The notes: generated by a model not told the origin, from the sequence alone. DNA of 64,000 nucleotides from Thermomicrobium sp. CFH 73360 (GCF_023806465.1 NZ_JAMSLS010000002.1:707105-771104), one strand, 5' to 3'; positions 46,682-55,314 are shown, counted from the stretch's first letter. Numbers and translations are program-made.

Positions 46682-47155
46682 TCAGCGAGCGATCCCGGCG
46701 AAGCGCCAAAGGTCGAGTTCAGGAAGAGGCGCGCCCAGTTGGGTGAAGAGTGTTGCCAACTGGGCGCGATGGGCGCAACCGTGCGCGATTGCCTGGGCGA
46801 AGATGACCCAGGCCGGAGTGGAAACGGCGCCGAAGGTTGGTGAGTTGAAGGAGATGATCTGGTCGGGCGGGATCGCCTGAGCCAGTTCGATGAGCGCTGC
46901 GCCGGTCCGCTCAAGCGATGCGCGAATCACTTCGAGATCGACATCGGATGGGAGCCGTTGAGGCTCCTCGTTGCACAAGCGGGAGACATAAACAGCCTCG
47001 GCGGTCGCCAAGTGCGCAAGCGTCGCGCGGATTGACCCGTAGACACCGGGTGGGGGTGGCGCGTCGAGGATGAGCGGATCGACGGTGCGGCAGTGGGCGA
47101 GCACCGCTTGGTTGGCCCACTGGTGAAAGCGCAGCAGCTCTTGCAAGACGCTCAT
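46682..47155 (-). CDS. DinB/YfiT-type metal-binding protein
   Basis: 157 residues of four-helix DinB fold: LLRFHQWANQAVLAHCRTVD, GSIRATLAHLATAEAVYVSR with the first metal His, and IFAQAIAHGCAHRAQLATLF with the other two His (HxxxH). The three His bind a divalent metal, as in bacillithiol or mycothiol transferases, which this family includes. No partner gene for a thiol pathway is in view, so substrate is unknown. AGGGAG lies upstream of the ATG. Confidence 0.88.
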   Translation of the reverse strand: MSVLQELLRFHQWANQAVLAHCRTVDPLILDAPPPPGVYGSIRATLAHLATAEAVYVSRLCNEEPQRLPSDVDLEVIRASLERTGAALIELAQAIPPDQIISFNSPTFGAVSTPAWVIFAQAIAHGCAHRAQLATLFTQLGAPLPELDLWRFAGIAR

Positions 47156-47201
47156 CGCTCACACTCCCTGGCATTGGTACAGGTACACGTGGACCTGTGT
47201 G

Positions 47202-48806
47202 TCAGCGAGTTGGTCCCCACACGGTCACGTCGTTGTTGCGGTCGAGGCCGAGTGCGACAAAGGTTGGCCAAGATAGTTCGACCACCCAGCGACTACGCCA
47301 CGCGGCGACGTGCCCCGAGGCGACCGTGTCCCCGATCGTACACCACAGAGCGATACCGTTGGCGATGAGGAGCAGACGTTCCCCGGGGCGATAGTCCGGG
47401 TGGACACAATAGAAGCCGTTCGGGTCCGGAGATGCATCGGGGACTGCACTACCCCAGCGAGCATAGGTGGCAAGTGTTTGCTCCCACCAACTCACGTCGT
47501 AGCTCGGGTCATAGTAGGCCGCATGGCCCCTCCCCACCTCGGTAAGCGTCGGACCCTGGAGCGGCACAGCATTGGTCGGAAAGCGCTGGCGGAACTCGTC
47601 GGCCGTGCGGAGGACATCACCTGGTTGTGCACTGCTCCCTGCTGCCGCGAGGTAGCGGGCGAGCCCAGTCTCGAGGCCCGCGTGGGCGAGAAACATGGCA
47701 AGTGTCGCTGCGCCGCGCCGGGCATTCTCGGCCGGGTCGAGCGGATAGTGTGTGTCAGTGAGGCTTGACCGAGGAACAAGCAGCAGACCGCGTGCGGTCG
47801 ATGTTTCCGCCAAGGGATCGAACCGGCTAGTGACGGCAGCGAGTGCGACGACAAGATAAGGATCCAACTGGGATGCGCGTGCAGCACGGACGAGATATTC
47901 CCCGAACGGTACCCCGCTGGCCAAAGCCTGGTCACCTGAACCGAGAGGCGTATCCAGACCGCGCCAAGCGCGGTAGTGGAGTCCAACGTTTCCCCATTCG
48001 ACGCGCCAAGTGTCTGGATTCTGCGGATCGTACGTCAAGACGCGGCGTTCAAATGCTTGCACCAGGACAAGACGTTCTTGACCGTCGACGCGTGTCCGGA
48101 TCCAGTATGGCTCGCTGAGCGGAAGACCGGTGAGGGTGATCCATGGCCAGGGTTGCTGGCCGAGCCAGTCCCAGAAGACAGCCGGGATATTGTGGCCGCT
48201 CTGAGCGTCGTAGAAAGCGATGCGGACGTCCGGTTGGGTGACCATGTGGGGGAGCACTGTTCCGTCGCGCTGCAGGAGCTCCGTGACTGGCTCACCAAGG
48301 CGTGGAGGGGTGCGTCGTTCGGCGGCGCGATCGCCGATGGTTACGAGATTCCGGAGTGAGGCGTACGTTGGGGCTGCGTCATTGCCGATGAGATCTCCAG
48401 CGAGAGGGAGTGTGGCTGGTGGCACGGGGAGAAAGCGCTGGTCACCAACCTGAACAACGCCAAGCACCATGTCGCGGACGAGCAGTCCGAGTGTGAGATT
48501 TTTGCGGGGATCGGTTGACGAGGGATCAGTGACCTCAACGCGAGCCTTATCGAAATAGTACACCGTTCGCGCACCACCCGGGGCTTCTGCATACGGCTCA
48601 GTCGCGACGGCGCGGATGACTGGTCCAAGCGCCCAGGCGCGACCGACAGTTTGGTAGCGAACACCTCCATCGAGCTGGACCCAGAGGGCTGCCACGGCAG
48701 GCTGGGCGGTTGTCGGATCGAGACCCGAGGGCGTTGCACCGACGGCCGGTGCGAACGAGCCAAACAGTATTCCGAGCACGAGCAGCCGGATCGGCGATGC
48801 TCGCAT
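47202..48806 (-). CDS. Secreted protein with lytic-transglycosylase-like and barrel domains, catalytic Glu missing
   Basis: 534 residues. Signal peptide MRASPIRLLVLGILFGSFAP ending near VGA. N-terminal region (about 45-150) and the next (about 190-285) contain YFDKARVEVTDP, GLPLSEPYWIRTRVDGQERL and LVQAFERRVLTYDPQNPD, the secreted repeat type also seen at 3699-4691. About 300-395 resembles a family 1 lytic transglycosylase (YLVRAARASQLDPYLVVALA, ARGLLLVP), but the catalytic Glu of the ESxFNP motif is Thr326 in VTSRFDP. The end (about 450-534) looks like an RlpA/3D-type beta-barrel: FYCVHPDYRPGERLLLIANG, CTIGDTVASGH and ELSWPTFVALGLDRNNDVTV. Likely binds rather than cleaves peptidoglycan. Strong ribosome site AGGGAGGGAAGGG. 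Confidence 0.85.
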   Translation of the reverse strand: MRASPIRLLVLGILFGSFAPAVGATPSGLDPTTAQPAVAALWVQLDGGVRYQTVGRAWALGPVIRAVATEPYAEAPGGARTVYYFDKARVEVTDPSSTDPRKNLTLGLLVRDMVLGVVQVGDQRFLPVPPATLPLAGDLIGNDAAPTYASLRNLVTIGDRAAERRTPPRLGEPVTELLQRDGTVLPHMVTQPDVRIAFYDAQSGHNIPAVFWDWLGQQPWPWITLTGLPLSEPYWIRTRVDGQERLVLVQAFERRVLTYDPQNPDTWRVEWGNVGLHYRAWRGLDTPLGSGDQALASGVPFGEYLVRAARASQLDPYLVVALAAVTSRFDPLAETSTARGLLLVPRSSLTDTHYPLDPAENARRGAATLAMFLAHAGLETGLARYLAAAGSSAQPGDVLRTADEFRQRFPTNAVPLQGPTLTEVGRGHAAYYDPSYDVSWWEQTLATYARWGSAVPDASPDPNGFYCVHPDYRPGERLLLIANGIALWCTIGDTVASGHVAAWRSRWVVELSWPTFVALGLDRNNDVTVWGPTR

Positions 48807-49125
48807 CCCTTCCCTCCCTGTACTCGTCGTATTCAGCCGATCACTGAAGCAGATCGGCGGTGCGCTGGCGTGTCGTCAGCGCACGGGGGCGGAGTATACG
48901 AACTCGGGGATGGGATGTCAAATTCGTGATGCGATCGTGGTCAATCACCGGAAAACGATGGGCAAGTTCGCACACGACCGTTCATGTGCCGATCGAGCGC
49001 TCACGGATAGTAAAAGTATATAAAGAACTCGTGCTGCGGATACTCAGCATTGTGGTGAACTTTTCGCGGCGCGTCAAATTGGGCTTCGCCGTACAATACA
49101 ATGGGCCCAGAGGAAAGGAGGCAGC
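48807..49125. other. Divergent intergenic region
   Basis: About 320 bases between the secreted protein (minus) and the pterin dehydratase (plus). It has an AT-rich core (ATAGTAAAAGTATATAAAG at 49008-49026) and a TACAAT at 49092-49097, either of which could be a -10 element, but no matching -35 box is convincing. AGGAAAGGAGG precedes the dehydratase start. Confidence 0.4.
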
Positions 49126-49407
49126 ATGGAACGGCTCGATGACGCGTCAATCGCTCGAGCATTGGAGAGTCTGCCAGCATGGGAGCGGCAGGGCGATGCC
49201 CTCGTCCGTGAGGTGAAGTTCAAAAACTTCCGCGAAGCGATGGCTTTCGTAAACCGCGTCGCGGACGTTGCTGAAGAGCACCGGCATCACCCAGATATCA
49301 CGATCCGGTACAACCGCGTGCAGCTCTTGCTCACTACGCACGAGGCTGGTGGCCTCACGGAGCGGGATGTGGAACTCGCCCGGCGGATCGACGGTCTCCT
49401 CACGTAG
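49126..49407 (+). CDS. Pterin-4a-carbinolamine dehydratase
   Basis: 93 residues. The active-site motif EHRHHPD (in AEEHRHHPDITIRYNRVQLL) and the C-terminal THEAGGLTERDVELARRIDG are diagnostic. The family dehydrates 4a-hydroxytetrahydrobiopterin to recycle the cofactor of aromatic hydroxylases; in bacteria without such hydroxylases it may serve in molybdopterin or other pterin routes. A GAGG-rich ribosome site precedes the ATG. Its stop overlaps the end of the convergent HAD gene by eight bases. Confidence 0.93.
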   Translation: MERLDDASIARALESLPAWERQGDALVREVKFKNFREAMAFVNRVADVAEEHRHHPDITIRYNRVQLLLTTHEAGGLTERDVELARRIDGLLT

Positions 49408-50065
49408 CCGCGAGGAACTCGACGATTGCCTGCCAGGTGAGCTCCGTGACGATTCGATCCGCTTCCTCGAGTCCTGGGAGCATGCGGCGAGCCACTGCGA
49501 CGACGGATAGTCCAGCGGCACGGGCCGCCCGCACACCAGCTGGCGCATCTTCGACCGCGACGCTGCAAGGGGGTGCTACGCCGAGATGGTAACAGCCGAG
49601 GAGATATGGCTCCGGATGCGGTTTGCCATGCGTAACGTCCTCGGCCGTAACAACGGTGTTGATCCGCCCCTCGAGTCCAGCTGCCCGTAGCGCCCATTGT
49701 GCCTCGTTCTTCAAGGCACCCGTGACGACGGCTACCGGGTAACCGGCCTCCAAGGCGGCGACGGCGGTCGCGATACCATCCCAGAGGAGCGCGACTGCAC
49801 CACGGCTGAAGAGGTCGTGATAGGCGTTGGCCTTCAGTCGGAGTATCTCCGTCAGCTGGTCGGCAGGAGTTTCGAGCTTGGTCAGAGCGGCCATGATCGC
49901 TTCGCGATCGGGGCGGCCGATCATACAGTCACGATAGAGTTCCTCTGAGAGATCAGGAAGACCAAGGGCGAGAAAGGCGCGGCGTGTCGCCTCGTAGTGT
50001 GCCTCCTCGCTGTTGATGAGGACGCCGTCCAGGTCGAACAGAATCCCCGCACGCTTGCTGCTCAT
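49400..50065 (-). CDS. HAD-superfamily phosphatase/phosphomutase-like
   Basis: 221 residues. Subfamily I HAD: motif I ILFDLDGVLINSEE (nucleophile Asp and second Asp), cap helices, motif II VAVVTGALKNEAQWALRAAG, Lys in EDVTHGKPHPEPYLLG, and motif IV VAVEDAPAGVRAARAAGLSV. The pattern (DLDGVLINSE, VEDxxxGVxAAxAAG) is like beta-phosphoglucomutase or phosphoglycolate phosphatase; the substrate cannot be fixed. Start ATG 50065 with GGGAG six bases upstream. Diverges from gltX by about 95 bases. Confidence 0.9.
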   Translation of the reverse strand: MSSKRAGILFDLDGVLINSEEAHYEATRRAFLALGLPDLSEELYRDCMIGRPDREAIMAALTKLETPADQLTEILRLKANAYHDLFSRGAVALLWDGIATAVAALEAGYPVAVVTGALKNEAQWALRAAGLEGRINTVVTAEDVTHGKPHPEPYLLGCYHLGVAPPCSVAVEDAPAGVRAARAAGLSVVAVARRMLPGLEEADRIVTELTWQAIVEFLAAT

Positions 50066-50162
50066 CGCCATCTCCCGTTCCTGTGCCCACTTTCCGAGGC
50101 ACGAGCGTTGCATACTTGCTGATAGCGCGGCCAGCCCGCGCCAGGAGGCGAGGGAACCAACG

Positions 50163-51680
50163 ATGACGACGCGTGTCCGTGTTCGGTTTGCCCCGAGTCC
50201 AACGGGAGACCTTCACGTTGGTGGGGCGCGTACAGCGCTTTTCAACTGGCTCTTCGCACGTCAGCACGGTGGTGCGTTCATCTTGCGCATTGAGGACACT
50301 GACCAGGCACGCCTAGTTGGCCAGAGTATCCAAGGGATTATTGAGGGGTTGAAGTGGCTTGGGTTGGAGTGGGACGAGGGCCCCGACATCGGTGGTCCCT
50401 ACGGTCCCTATATCCAGAGCCAGCGACTAGCGCTCTACCAGGAGCACGCGCGCTGGCTGGTGGAGCACGGCCATGCGTATTACTGCTTCTGCACCCCAGA
50501 GCGCTTGGAGCGTGTGCGGCAAGAGCAGCGGGCGCGGGGTGAACCACCTGGCTATGACCGGCACTGCCGCTTCCTTCCACCGGACGAAGTCCAGGCGCGC
50601 CTGGAACGGGGTGAGCCGGCGGTGATCCGGTTCAAGATGCCGTCTGAAGGTGAGACGACGATCGTCGATCTCCTCCGTGGCGAGATCACTTACGAGAATC
50701 GCTTGCTGCAAGATCTTGTCCTGCTGAAGTCAGACGGCTTCCCAACGTATCATCTGGCGAATGTGGTTGACGACCACTATATGGAGATCTCCCACATCCT
50801 CCGAGCGGAGGAATGGATCCCCTCGGCACCGCTTCATGCGCAGCTCTACCGTGCCTTCGGATGGGAGATGCCGGTGCTTTGTCACTTGCCGCTGATCCTT
50901 AGTCCCGATGGCAAAGGTAAGCTTTCCAAGCGGCACGGTGCGACCGGGGTGCTCGAGTTTAAGCGGCTCGGCTACCTGCCCGAGGCGATGATGAATTACC
51001 TGGCCCTCCTCGGCTGGGCCTATGACGCCGAGCGTGAGATCTTCTCACGCGAGGAACTCATCCAGCTCTTTCGTTTGGAGGAGGTGAACCCGCACCCGGC
51101 GCGCTTCAACTTTGAAAAGTTGCTCTGGATGAACCAGTACTATATCAACCACATACTCTCACTCGATGAATTCGCCCGCCGGTGCGTCCCCTTCTTACGA
51201 GAGGCCGGACTTGTTGGTCCCGAGGCTGAGGTTCCAGAGCACCCGGCCTTCGCCTATGTCCGCGACGTTGTTGCGCTGGTCAAGGATCGTGCAAAGCTCT
51301 TGAGTGAAGTTCCAGAGCTGACTCGCTTCTTCTTTACCGAGGTCGAGGACTACGATCCGGAGCTGCTGCTGCAGCGCAAAGTAGAACCCGAGGCTGTTCT
51401 CCAAGGGCTGGAGCGAACACTTGCTGGACTGCAAGACGCGGACTTCACCAATGAGGCCGACTTGGAGCGACGGTTAAGGGCACTGGCGGAGGAGCTTGGC
51501 CTCAAGACAGGACAACTGTTCATGCCGATCCGTGTGGCGGTTACGGGACGCACCGTGTCGCCAGGGCTCTTTGAGACACTGCGCGTCCTTGGACGGGAAC
51601 GCTCGCTCGAACGGCTGGCGCGAGCGCGAGAGAAGCTGGCCGCGTATCTGGCCGCACGTGCAGCAAGCGCATCCGACTGA
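50163..51680 (+). CDS. gltX: Glutamyl-tRNA synthetase
   Basis: 505 residues. Class I synthetase: HIGH-type motif in VRFAPSPTGDLHVGGARTAL, LRIEDTDQARLVG (Glu recognition), YYCFCTPERLERVRQEQRAR, NVVDDHYMEISHILRAEEWI, and KMSKS-type KLSKRHGATGVLEFKRLGYL. The C-terminal anticodon-binding helical cage is intact. With gatCA in the same window it is probably non-discriminating and also charges tRNA(Gln) (inference). ATG 50163 follows AGGAGGCGAGGG. Twelve bases before the small membrane protein gene. Confidence 0.97.
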   Translation: MTTRVRVRFAPSPTGDLHVGGARTALFNWLFARQHGGAFILRIEDTDQARLVGQSIQGIIEGLKWLGLEWDEGPDIGGPYGPYIQSQRLALYQEHARWLVEHGHAYYCFCTPERLERVRQEQRARGEPPGYDRHCRFLPPDEVQARLERGEPAVIRFKMPSEGETTIVDLLRGEITYENRLLQDLVLLKSDGFPTYHLANVVDDHYMEISHILRAEEWIPSAPLHAQLYRAFGWEMPVLCHLPLILSPDGKGKLSKRHGATGVLEFKRLGYLPEAMMNYLALLGWAYDAEREIFSREELIQLFRLEEVNPHPARFNFEKLLWMNQYYINHILSLDEFARRCVPFLREAGLVGPEAEVPEHPAFAYVRDVVALVKDRAKLLSEVPELTRFFFTEVEDYDPELLLQRKVEPEAVLQGLERTLAGLQDADFTNEADLERRLRALAEELGLKTGQLFMPIRVAVTGRTVSPGLFETLRVLGRERSLERLARAREKLAAYLAARAASASD

Positions 51681-51692
51681 GATGGGGGAGGC

Positions 51693-51950
51693 GTGGCACC
51701 CCAGGGGAATCGGCGAAGTGCCGGCGAGCCAGTCCACGCAACTTCCCAGAAGAGACCGGTGAAGAGTCGCGGGGTGGCGATCGCAGTCACCATCGTGCTT
51801 CTTGGTGTGCTTGTCCAAGTCACCGTCGTTGCCTTGTCCGGTGGAGCGATCGGCCCTTTGCAGTTCAGTCTGGCCTTGCTCGCGCTGGCACCACTCGCCG
51901 GAGCAGTGGCAGCCATGTTCTGGCTCGTCCGGAATCGACTGCGTCGGTGA
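51693..51950 (+). CDS. Small two-helix membrane protein, unknown
   Basis: 85 residues from GTG 51693, three bases after GGGGGAGGC. A hydrophilic head (about 1-26) precedes two membrane helices, VAIAVTIVLLGVLVQVTVVA and LLALAPLAGAVAAMFWLV, ending in a basic RNRLRR tail. No family recognised. It starts 12 bases after gltX and is surely co-transcribed. Confidence 0.7.
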   Translation: MAPQGNRRSAGEPVHATSQKRPVKSRGVAIAVTIVLLGVLVQVTVVALSGGAIGPLQFSLALLALAPLAGAVAAMFWLVRNRLRR

Positions 51951-52174
51951 GCCTTCTGGATCACCGACCTTGCCAGGTTCGTGTGCATGCCCTCGCCCCT
52001 GGGTACCAGGGCTCAGTCGCTGACAGAAGTTAGAGAGGAGCGGGACGACGGGCCAGTTCGGCCGGCAGTGGTGAGGCGGCGAAGGGAACGGCTGGCTTCA
52101 TGCCTTCCTGTCATCCATCCGATCGAGGCTGTGGGGACGCAGGAGAACTGTTGCGTTTTTGTCACGTCTTCCTC

Positions 52175-52202
52175 TTGCCTCTCGCCTCGCATGAAGTATC
52201 CT
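52175..52202 (+). promoter_or_regulatory. Promoter of the small RNA
   Basis: TTGCCT (52175-52180), a 16-base spacer and TATCCT (52197-52202). Start of transcription seven to eight bases later (52209-52210) coincides with the first base of the closing stem of the RNA. A TTGCGT also occurs at 52151-52156 but is not spaced for this -10. Confidence 0.5.
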
Positions 52203-52208
52203 GTAACT

Positions 52209-52294
52209 AGGCCCCGACGATTCGAGGCCGGGAATCCGAAACCCGAAAGGGGAGTAGGAAACCCGAACCGAGGATCGTCGGGGCCATTCTTTTG
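52209..52294 (+). ncRNA. Probable stand-alone structured RNA, about 85 nt
   Basis: GGCCCCGACGAT (52210-52221) pairs without error with ATCGTCGGGGCC (52274-52285), directly followed by ATTCTTTTG. Inside, CGGG/CCCG, an AA/AA loop, UCC/GGA, a GAA/AGUA-type loop (the bulged-G or sarcin-ricin motif) and CCC/GGG capped by a GAAA tetraloop give one rod-like hairpin of about 75 bases. A promoter lies just upstream at the right spacing and the T-tract closes it, so it has all parts of an independent transcript. It could instead be a large terminator for the gltX unit, or a mobile palindromic element. No known RNA class (6S, SRP, tmRNA, riboswitch) was matched. Confidence 0.5.
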
Positions 52295-53130
52295 CGCGGC
52301 CCCCTGCTGAAATCGCGGCTGAAACTGCGCGCCTAGTCGCATGCGGCTCTCTCCCGTTTCTGTGCGCTGCAGGGTCCTTGGATCGTCTGCAGGGGGCGAC
52401 GGAGCCGCCGCGATCCCGGCTCCGTAGTTCTTCTGCGCTCATTTCCCCGAAGGTTGGGAGAGGCGAGCTTGGTCACGTCTCCAGGGACCGTTGCCATGAC
52501 GAGCGATCGCTGCGCAGCCGCTGTGGGGTTGCTTTGGTGAGCAGGGCAGTCTGCCGAGGATGGTGGACGATGGGTGTCTGCCTTGCGTTCGGGCAGGGAT
52601 TCATCTTTGCCCATCGGTGGCAACCCAGTTTCTGATCCCCGCGGGACGTCACGTGCTGCGCCTGTGTAATTGTCCCCCTATACGCGCACTGACCCAAGAT
52701 CTCGTGGGTAGCCCGTGTTGTGGATAGAAGGGGCAACGATCTCGCTCTGTCAACACAAGAGACGATCGCCTGGTGCCTAAGCGGTCTGCGGCATCACGAA
52801 TTCGGCTTTACCAGCGTAACACCGTGTCCAGGAGCTCTATCCTTCGGTTGTGCCTCATGGCCAGAGTGAAGGTGACGCTTGCGGCGGTGATTACGAACAA
52901 CGCGGGCGAAAATCGCGAGCGATTCATGCTGTGGGGCGGGGAGCAGCGCGTTTGCCTGCATGCCGGCAGTGGAGTTTATCCCCCCTTCCAATACTTGTAC
53001 AGCGGCACTCCTGATTGCGCGGGAGGTCGTGCGCAGGGGCGAGGTGGTGCAGTGCTCATCCACGAAGAGCCCGGACTCTTCCGGAGAGGTCGTGCACTTT
53101 GTACTTTCGAGAGAACGAGCGAGCCTACGT
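52295..53130. other. Gene-free stretch before the HEPN/MNT pair
   Basis: About 840 bases. Short open frames on both strands show no motif and no ribosome-binding site. Contains GC-rich imperfect repeats such as CGACGGAGCCGCCGCGATCC but nothing that folds into a clear terminator. It is flanked by the structured RNA and a toxin-antitoxin pair, which fits an accessory region. Confidence 0.35.
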
Positions 53131-53487
53131 TTAGGCCAGGCGGACTGCGTGTCGGAGTGCCGTTGCGGCGAGCCCCTGGCCGCGGGCGAGGCTCTCGGCA
53201 ACCTCGTGTTCTGTCCAAACAAAGAGGTCAACCGGCACGGGAAGCGAGCGGAACGCCTCCAGACAGCACTCGCGCGCTTGGTGACGGTCGGCGTTGTCCG
53301 CGATCACGACGAGGATATCCACATCACTACGCGGTGTTGGGACACCATGGGCGAAGGATCCGAAGAGGTGAATTGCGATAACACCAGGACACGCCCTGGC
53401 ACGCGCAGTTGAACGGCGAAGTTCAGCGAGCACGCGTTCACGATCGAGGAAACGCACGCTGGCAGAACTCGACGATGGCTCGGGCAT
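53131..53487 (-). CDS. MNT-type minimal nucleotidyltransferase (antitoxin)
   Basis: 118 residues. Pol-beta-like nucleotidyltransferase core: IHLFGSFAHGVPTPRSDVDI with the GSxxxG and DxD catalytic motifs, then VPVDLFVWTEHEVAESLARG. In HEPN/MNT systems this partner AMPylates or otherwise blocks the HEPN RNase. Start ATG 53487 has GGGAGG nine bases upstream and lies about 50 bases inside the end of the HEPN gene, so the two are translationally coupled with the HEPN gene first. Confidence 0.88.
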   Translation of the reverse strand: MPEPSSSSASVRFLDRERVLAELRRSTARARACPGVIAIHLFGSFAHGVPTPRSDVDILVVIADNADRHQARECCLEAFRSLPVPVDLFVWTEHEVAESLARGQGLAATALRHAVRLA

Positions 53488-53833
53488 CAGTAATCGCCTC
53501 CCTTGCATCGTCCACCGTGTAGTACTCTCCCGGAAGTCCGGCTGGAAATCCGTTGGGGTAGCGGGCAAGGATATAGTGACGGTCCAAGCGTCGCGCTGCC
53601 AAAAGAAGTGCGTCAGGAACTGGGAACCGGGTCGCGAGCCCTTCAAGGAGATGAAGGACGCTGTGTCCCCATCCCTCGCCGCCAAGTGCCAGGAGGAGGC
53701 CCTTCACGGCCTTTTCGGCTGCTTGCTGGGCCGCGAAGCAAGACCACTCGTAGTCTCCGGCGGCTGCCGCATGCTCAGCGTGCGCAAGATCGCGCTGGGC
53801 TTGTGCCAACCAGTCGGGTCCACGATTCGCCAC
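53438..53833 (-). CDS. HEPN-domain protein (putative toxin RNase)
   Basis: 131 residues from GTG 53833 (GAGG five bases upstream); a TTG at 53875 would extend it. Helical HEPN fold of the COG2250 type: DWLAQAQRDLAHAEHAAAAG, DYEWSCFAAQQAAEKAVKGL, and the active RxxxxH-type motif region LDRHYILARYPNGFPAGLPG followed by EYYTVDDAREAITDARAIVE. Together with the overlapping MNT gene it makes a HEPN/MNT toxin-antitoxin pair, common in thermophiles. HEPN proteins of this kind are metal-independent RNases; activity here is inferred from family. Confidence 0.88.
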   Translation of the reverse strand: MANRGPDWLAQAQRDLAHAEHAAAAGDYEWSCFAAQQAAEKAVKGLLLALGGEGWGHSVLHLLEGLATRFPVPDALLLAARRLDRHYILARYPNGFPAGLPGEYYTVDDAREAITDARAIVEFCQRAFPRS

Positions 53834-54222
53834 GACGCCTCTTCCTACATCGACTGAAGCATACCAGCAGGGCAACCGGGAACGAGGAGACAGAGGGTGG
53901 TTACTCGTGCGTCAGGAATGGTGGGCAGCTGCTGCATCGGAGAGAGCATCACCCCGGGAACCCCGCCGAGAACGGTTGAGAAGCAGCACGCAGACGGCCC
54001 CTTTAGAACTCGTTAGTCCTTCCCTGTCCAGTGCGGGGCTGGTTGGCGGCTGAAAGAACACAGTCGAGCTACTCTGTAGTCGGAGCGTACGAGGGCTACG
54101 CTCGTCCTCGACCCGAGGTCACATTGGTGGCTGTTGCGACGTCTCCGATCTATCGTCGCTCTTGAGCCTTGCGTGTCGAAACGTTGTGGATCCTGTGCCA
54201 TTGACGTCGTCTGCGATGGCTC
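53834..54222. other. Intergenic, no feature seen
   Basis: About 390 bases between the HEPN gene (minus) and the next plus-strand gene remnant. No open frame with a ribosome site or motif, no repeat or strong hairpin. Confidence 0.35.
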
Positions 54223-54349
54223 TTGAGCCCTGCCTTCAGCGACAATGTCTGTCCCCTATGCCTCGCCAAGCTCGGTCTGGAGGGCGTATGATCGCGCGTG
54301 CGCGGGAGCGATGACTCCTGAAAGATGAGTGTTTGTCGATTGTCTGATC

Positions 54350-55057
54350 ATGTCCGAGAGACTGCTGCTTCCCAGCCTCGCGGAAGCTCCTCTTTCTGAT
54401 GGCGAACTTGGCTTTCTCTGGTCGTTCATCGACGCGAGCATCATGTTTCCAGCAACGCGTTGGCGGCTTCGAGATGCTTGGGGCATGTGCCCTCGCCATG
54501 CGCTCGGCTGGCTGCAGGTCGAGCTGCTCCTGCGCCCGAATCTCCTGCATGGCCCGGCGCTGCTCTACGAGGACTTGCTGTCTCGAGCTGTCGGGGCGAT
54601 GGATGTCCACGGTCCGGGCCGTGCGCTTCGTCTCGCCTGGCGGTTGCGCATGCGGGCCCCATGCCTGATGTGCGAACTCGGTTACGGCCCCCAGTCACCA
54701 GGTTTTCCTCCCGAGGGACTTGCTCAACGACGAGCGGATCTCGTTCCCCTCTGCTCGTTTGTCCACGAGACATCTCCGTGGTGGAAGGAGTTCGTCTACG
54801 GAACATGTGTTGGGAATGACCATTCGGCACGTTGCCGAGAGCACCTCCGCACCGAGCACGCCTATGCCGAGGCGACCTTCCGGGAGCAGCAGGAGCGCGT
54901 TCGTCGGATCGCTGGGCATGTCAGTGCCTTTGCGCGTTCTTTCCGATGGGAACTTCGGGGAACCGCGACCGGTGCTGATCGGGCCGGCCTGATCGCGGCG
55001 ATCGGCTGGTGTCAGGGGTGGGGCAGCTTCGTGGAGCTCGTCCGCGAGGATGTCTGA
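54350..55057 (+). CDS. CxxC/CxxH protein, N-terminus apparently decayed
   Basis: 235 residues from ATG 54350 (GTG 54329 is an alternative; neither has a good ribosome site). FLWSFIDASIMFPATRWRLR, DAWGMCPRHALGWLQVELLL, RAPCLMCELG and SARCREHLRTEHAYAEA give the same spaced Cys/His groups as the protein at 57121-57903, of which it looks a paralogue (DUF6062-like family). The first CxxC expected at the N-terminus is missing from this frame, but CPLC is encoded at 54250-54261 in another frame after a possible TTG start at 54223, and the frame of the main body then has a stop at 54326-54328. So the gene may have lost its start by frameshift and nonsense change. It precedes the formate dehydrogenase cluster by 450 bases. 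Confidence 0.6.
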   Translation: MSERLLLPSLAEAPLSDGELGFLWSFIDASIMFPATRWRLRDAWGMCPRHALGWLQVELLLRPNLLHGPALLYEDLLSRAVGAMDVHGPGRALRLAWRLRMRAPCLMCELGYGPQSPGFPPEGLAQRRADLVPLCSFVHETSPWWKEFVYGTCVGNDHSARCREHLRTEHAYAEATFREQQERVRRIAGHVSAFARSFRWELRGTATGADRAGLIAAIGWCQGWGSFVELVREDV

Positions 55058-55314
55058 ACGTCTGCGCCGTTTGCTGTCACTGGTGCCACGTGATCACCGT
55101 CTGGGGCCGTCGGTGGGCTGAGAAACGCTCGTGGCTTCAAGCTGACCTCGGTGCCACTGTCCGACTCCGCACAACCGGTCTCGCACCCTCGTTGGTCATC
55201 CCTCTCGAGGGGGCTGCAAAACCTTCGTCGTCTGCTGCTGAGAGGTTGGTGAGCAAGCGGGCTGTGTCCCAATTTCGGTGATAGCGCATTCGATACACGC
55301 TCGAGAATCTCCTG

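Noticed and set aside
52209..52294. Structured RNA as SRP RNA, 6S RNA or a cyclic-di-AMP riboswitch
   Set aside because: The conserved cores of these classes (for example GGUCAGGUCCGGAAGGAAGC-type SRP loop) are absent and the size and rod shape do not fit.
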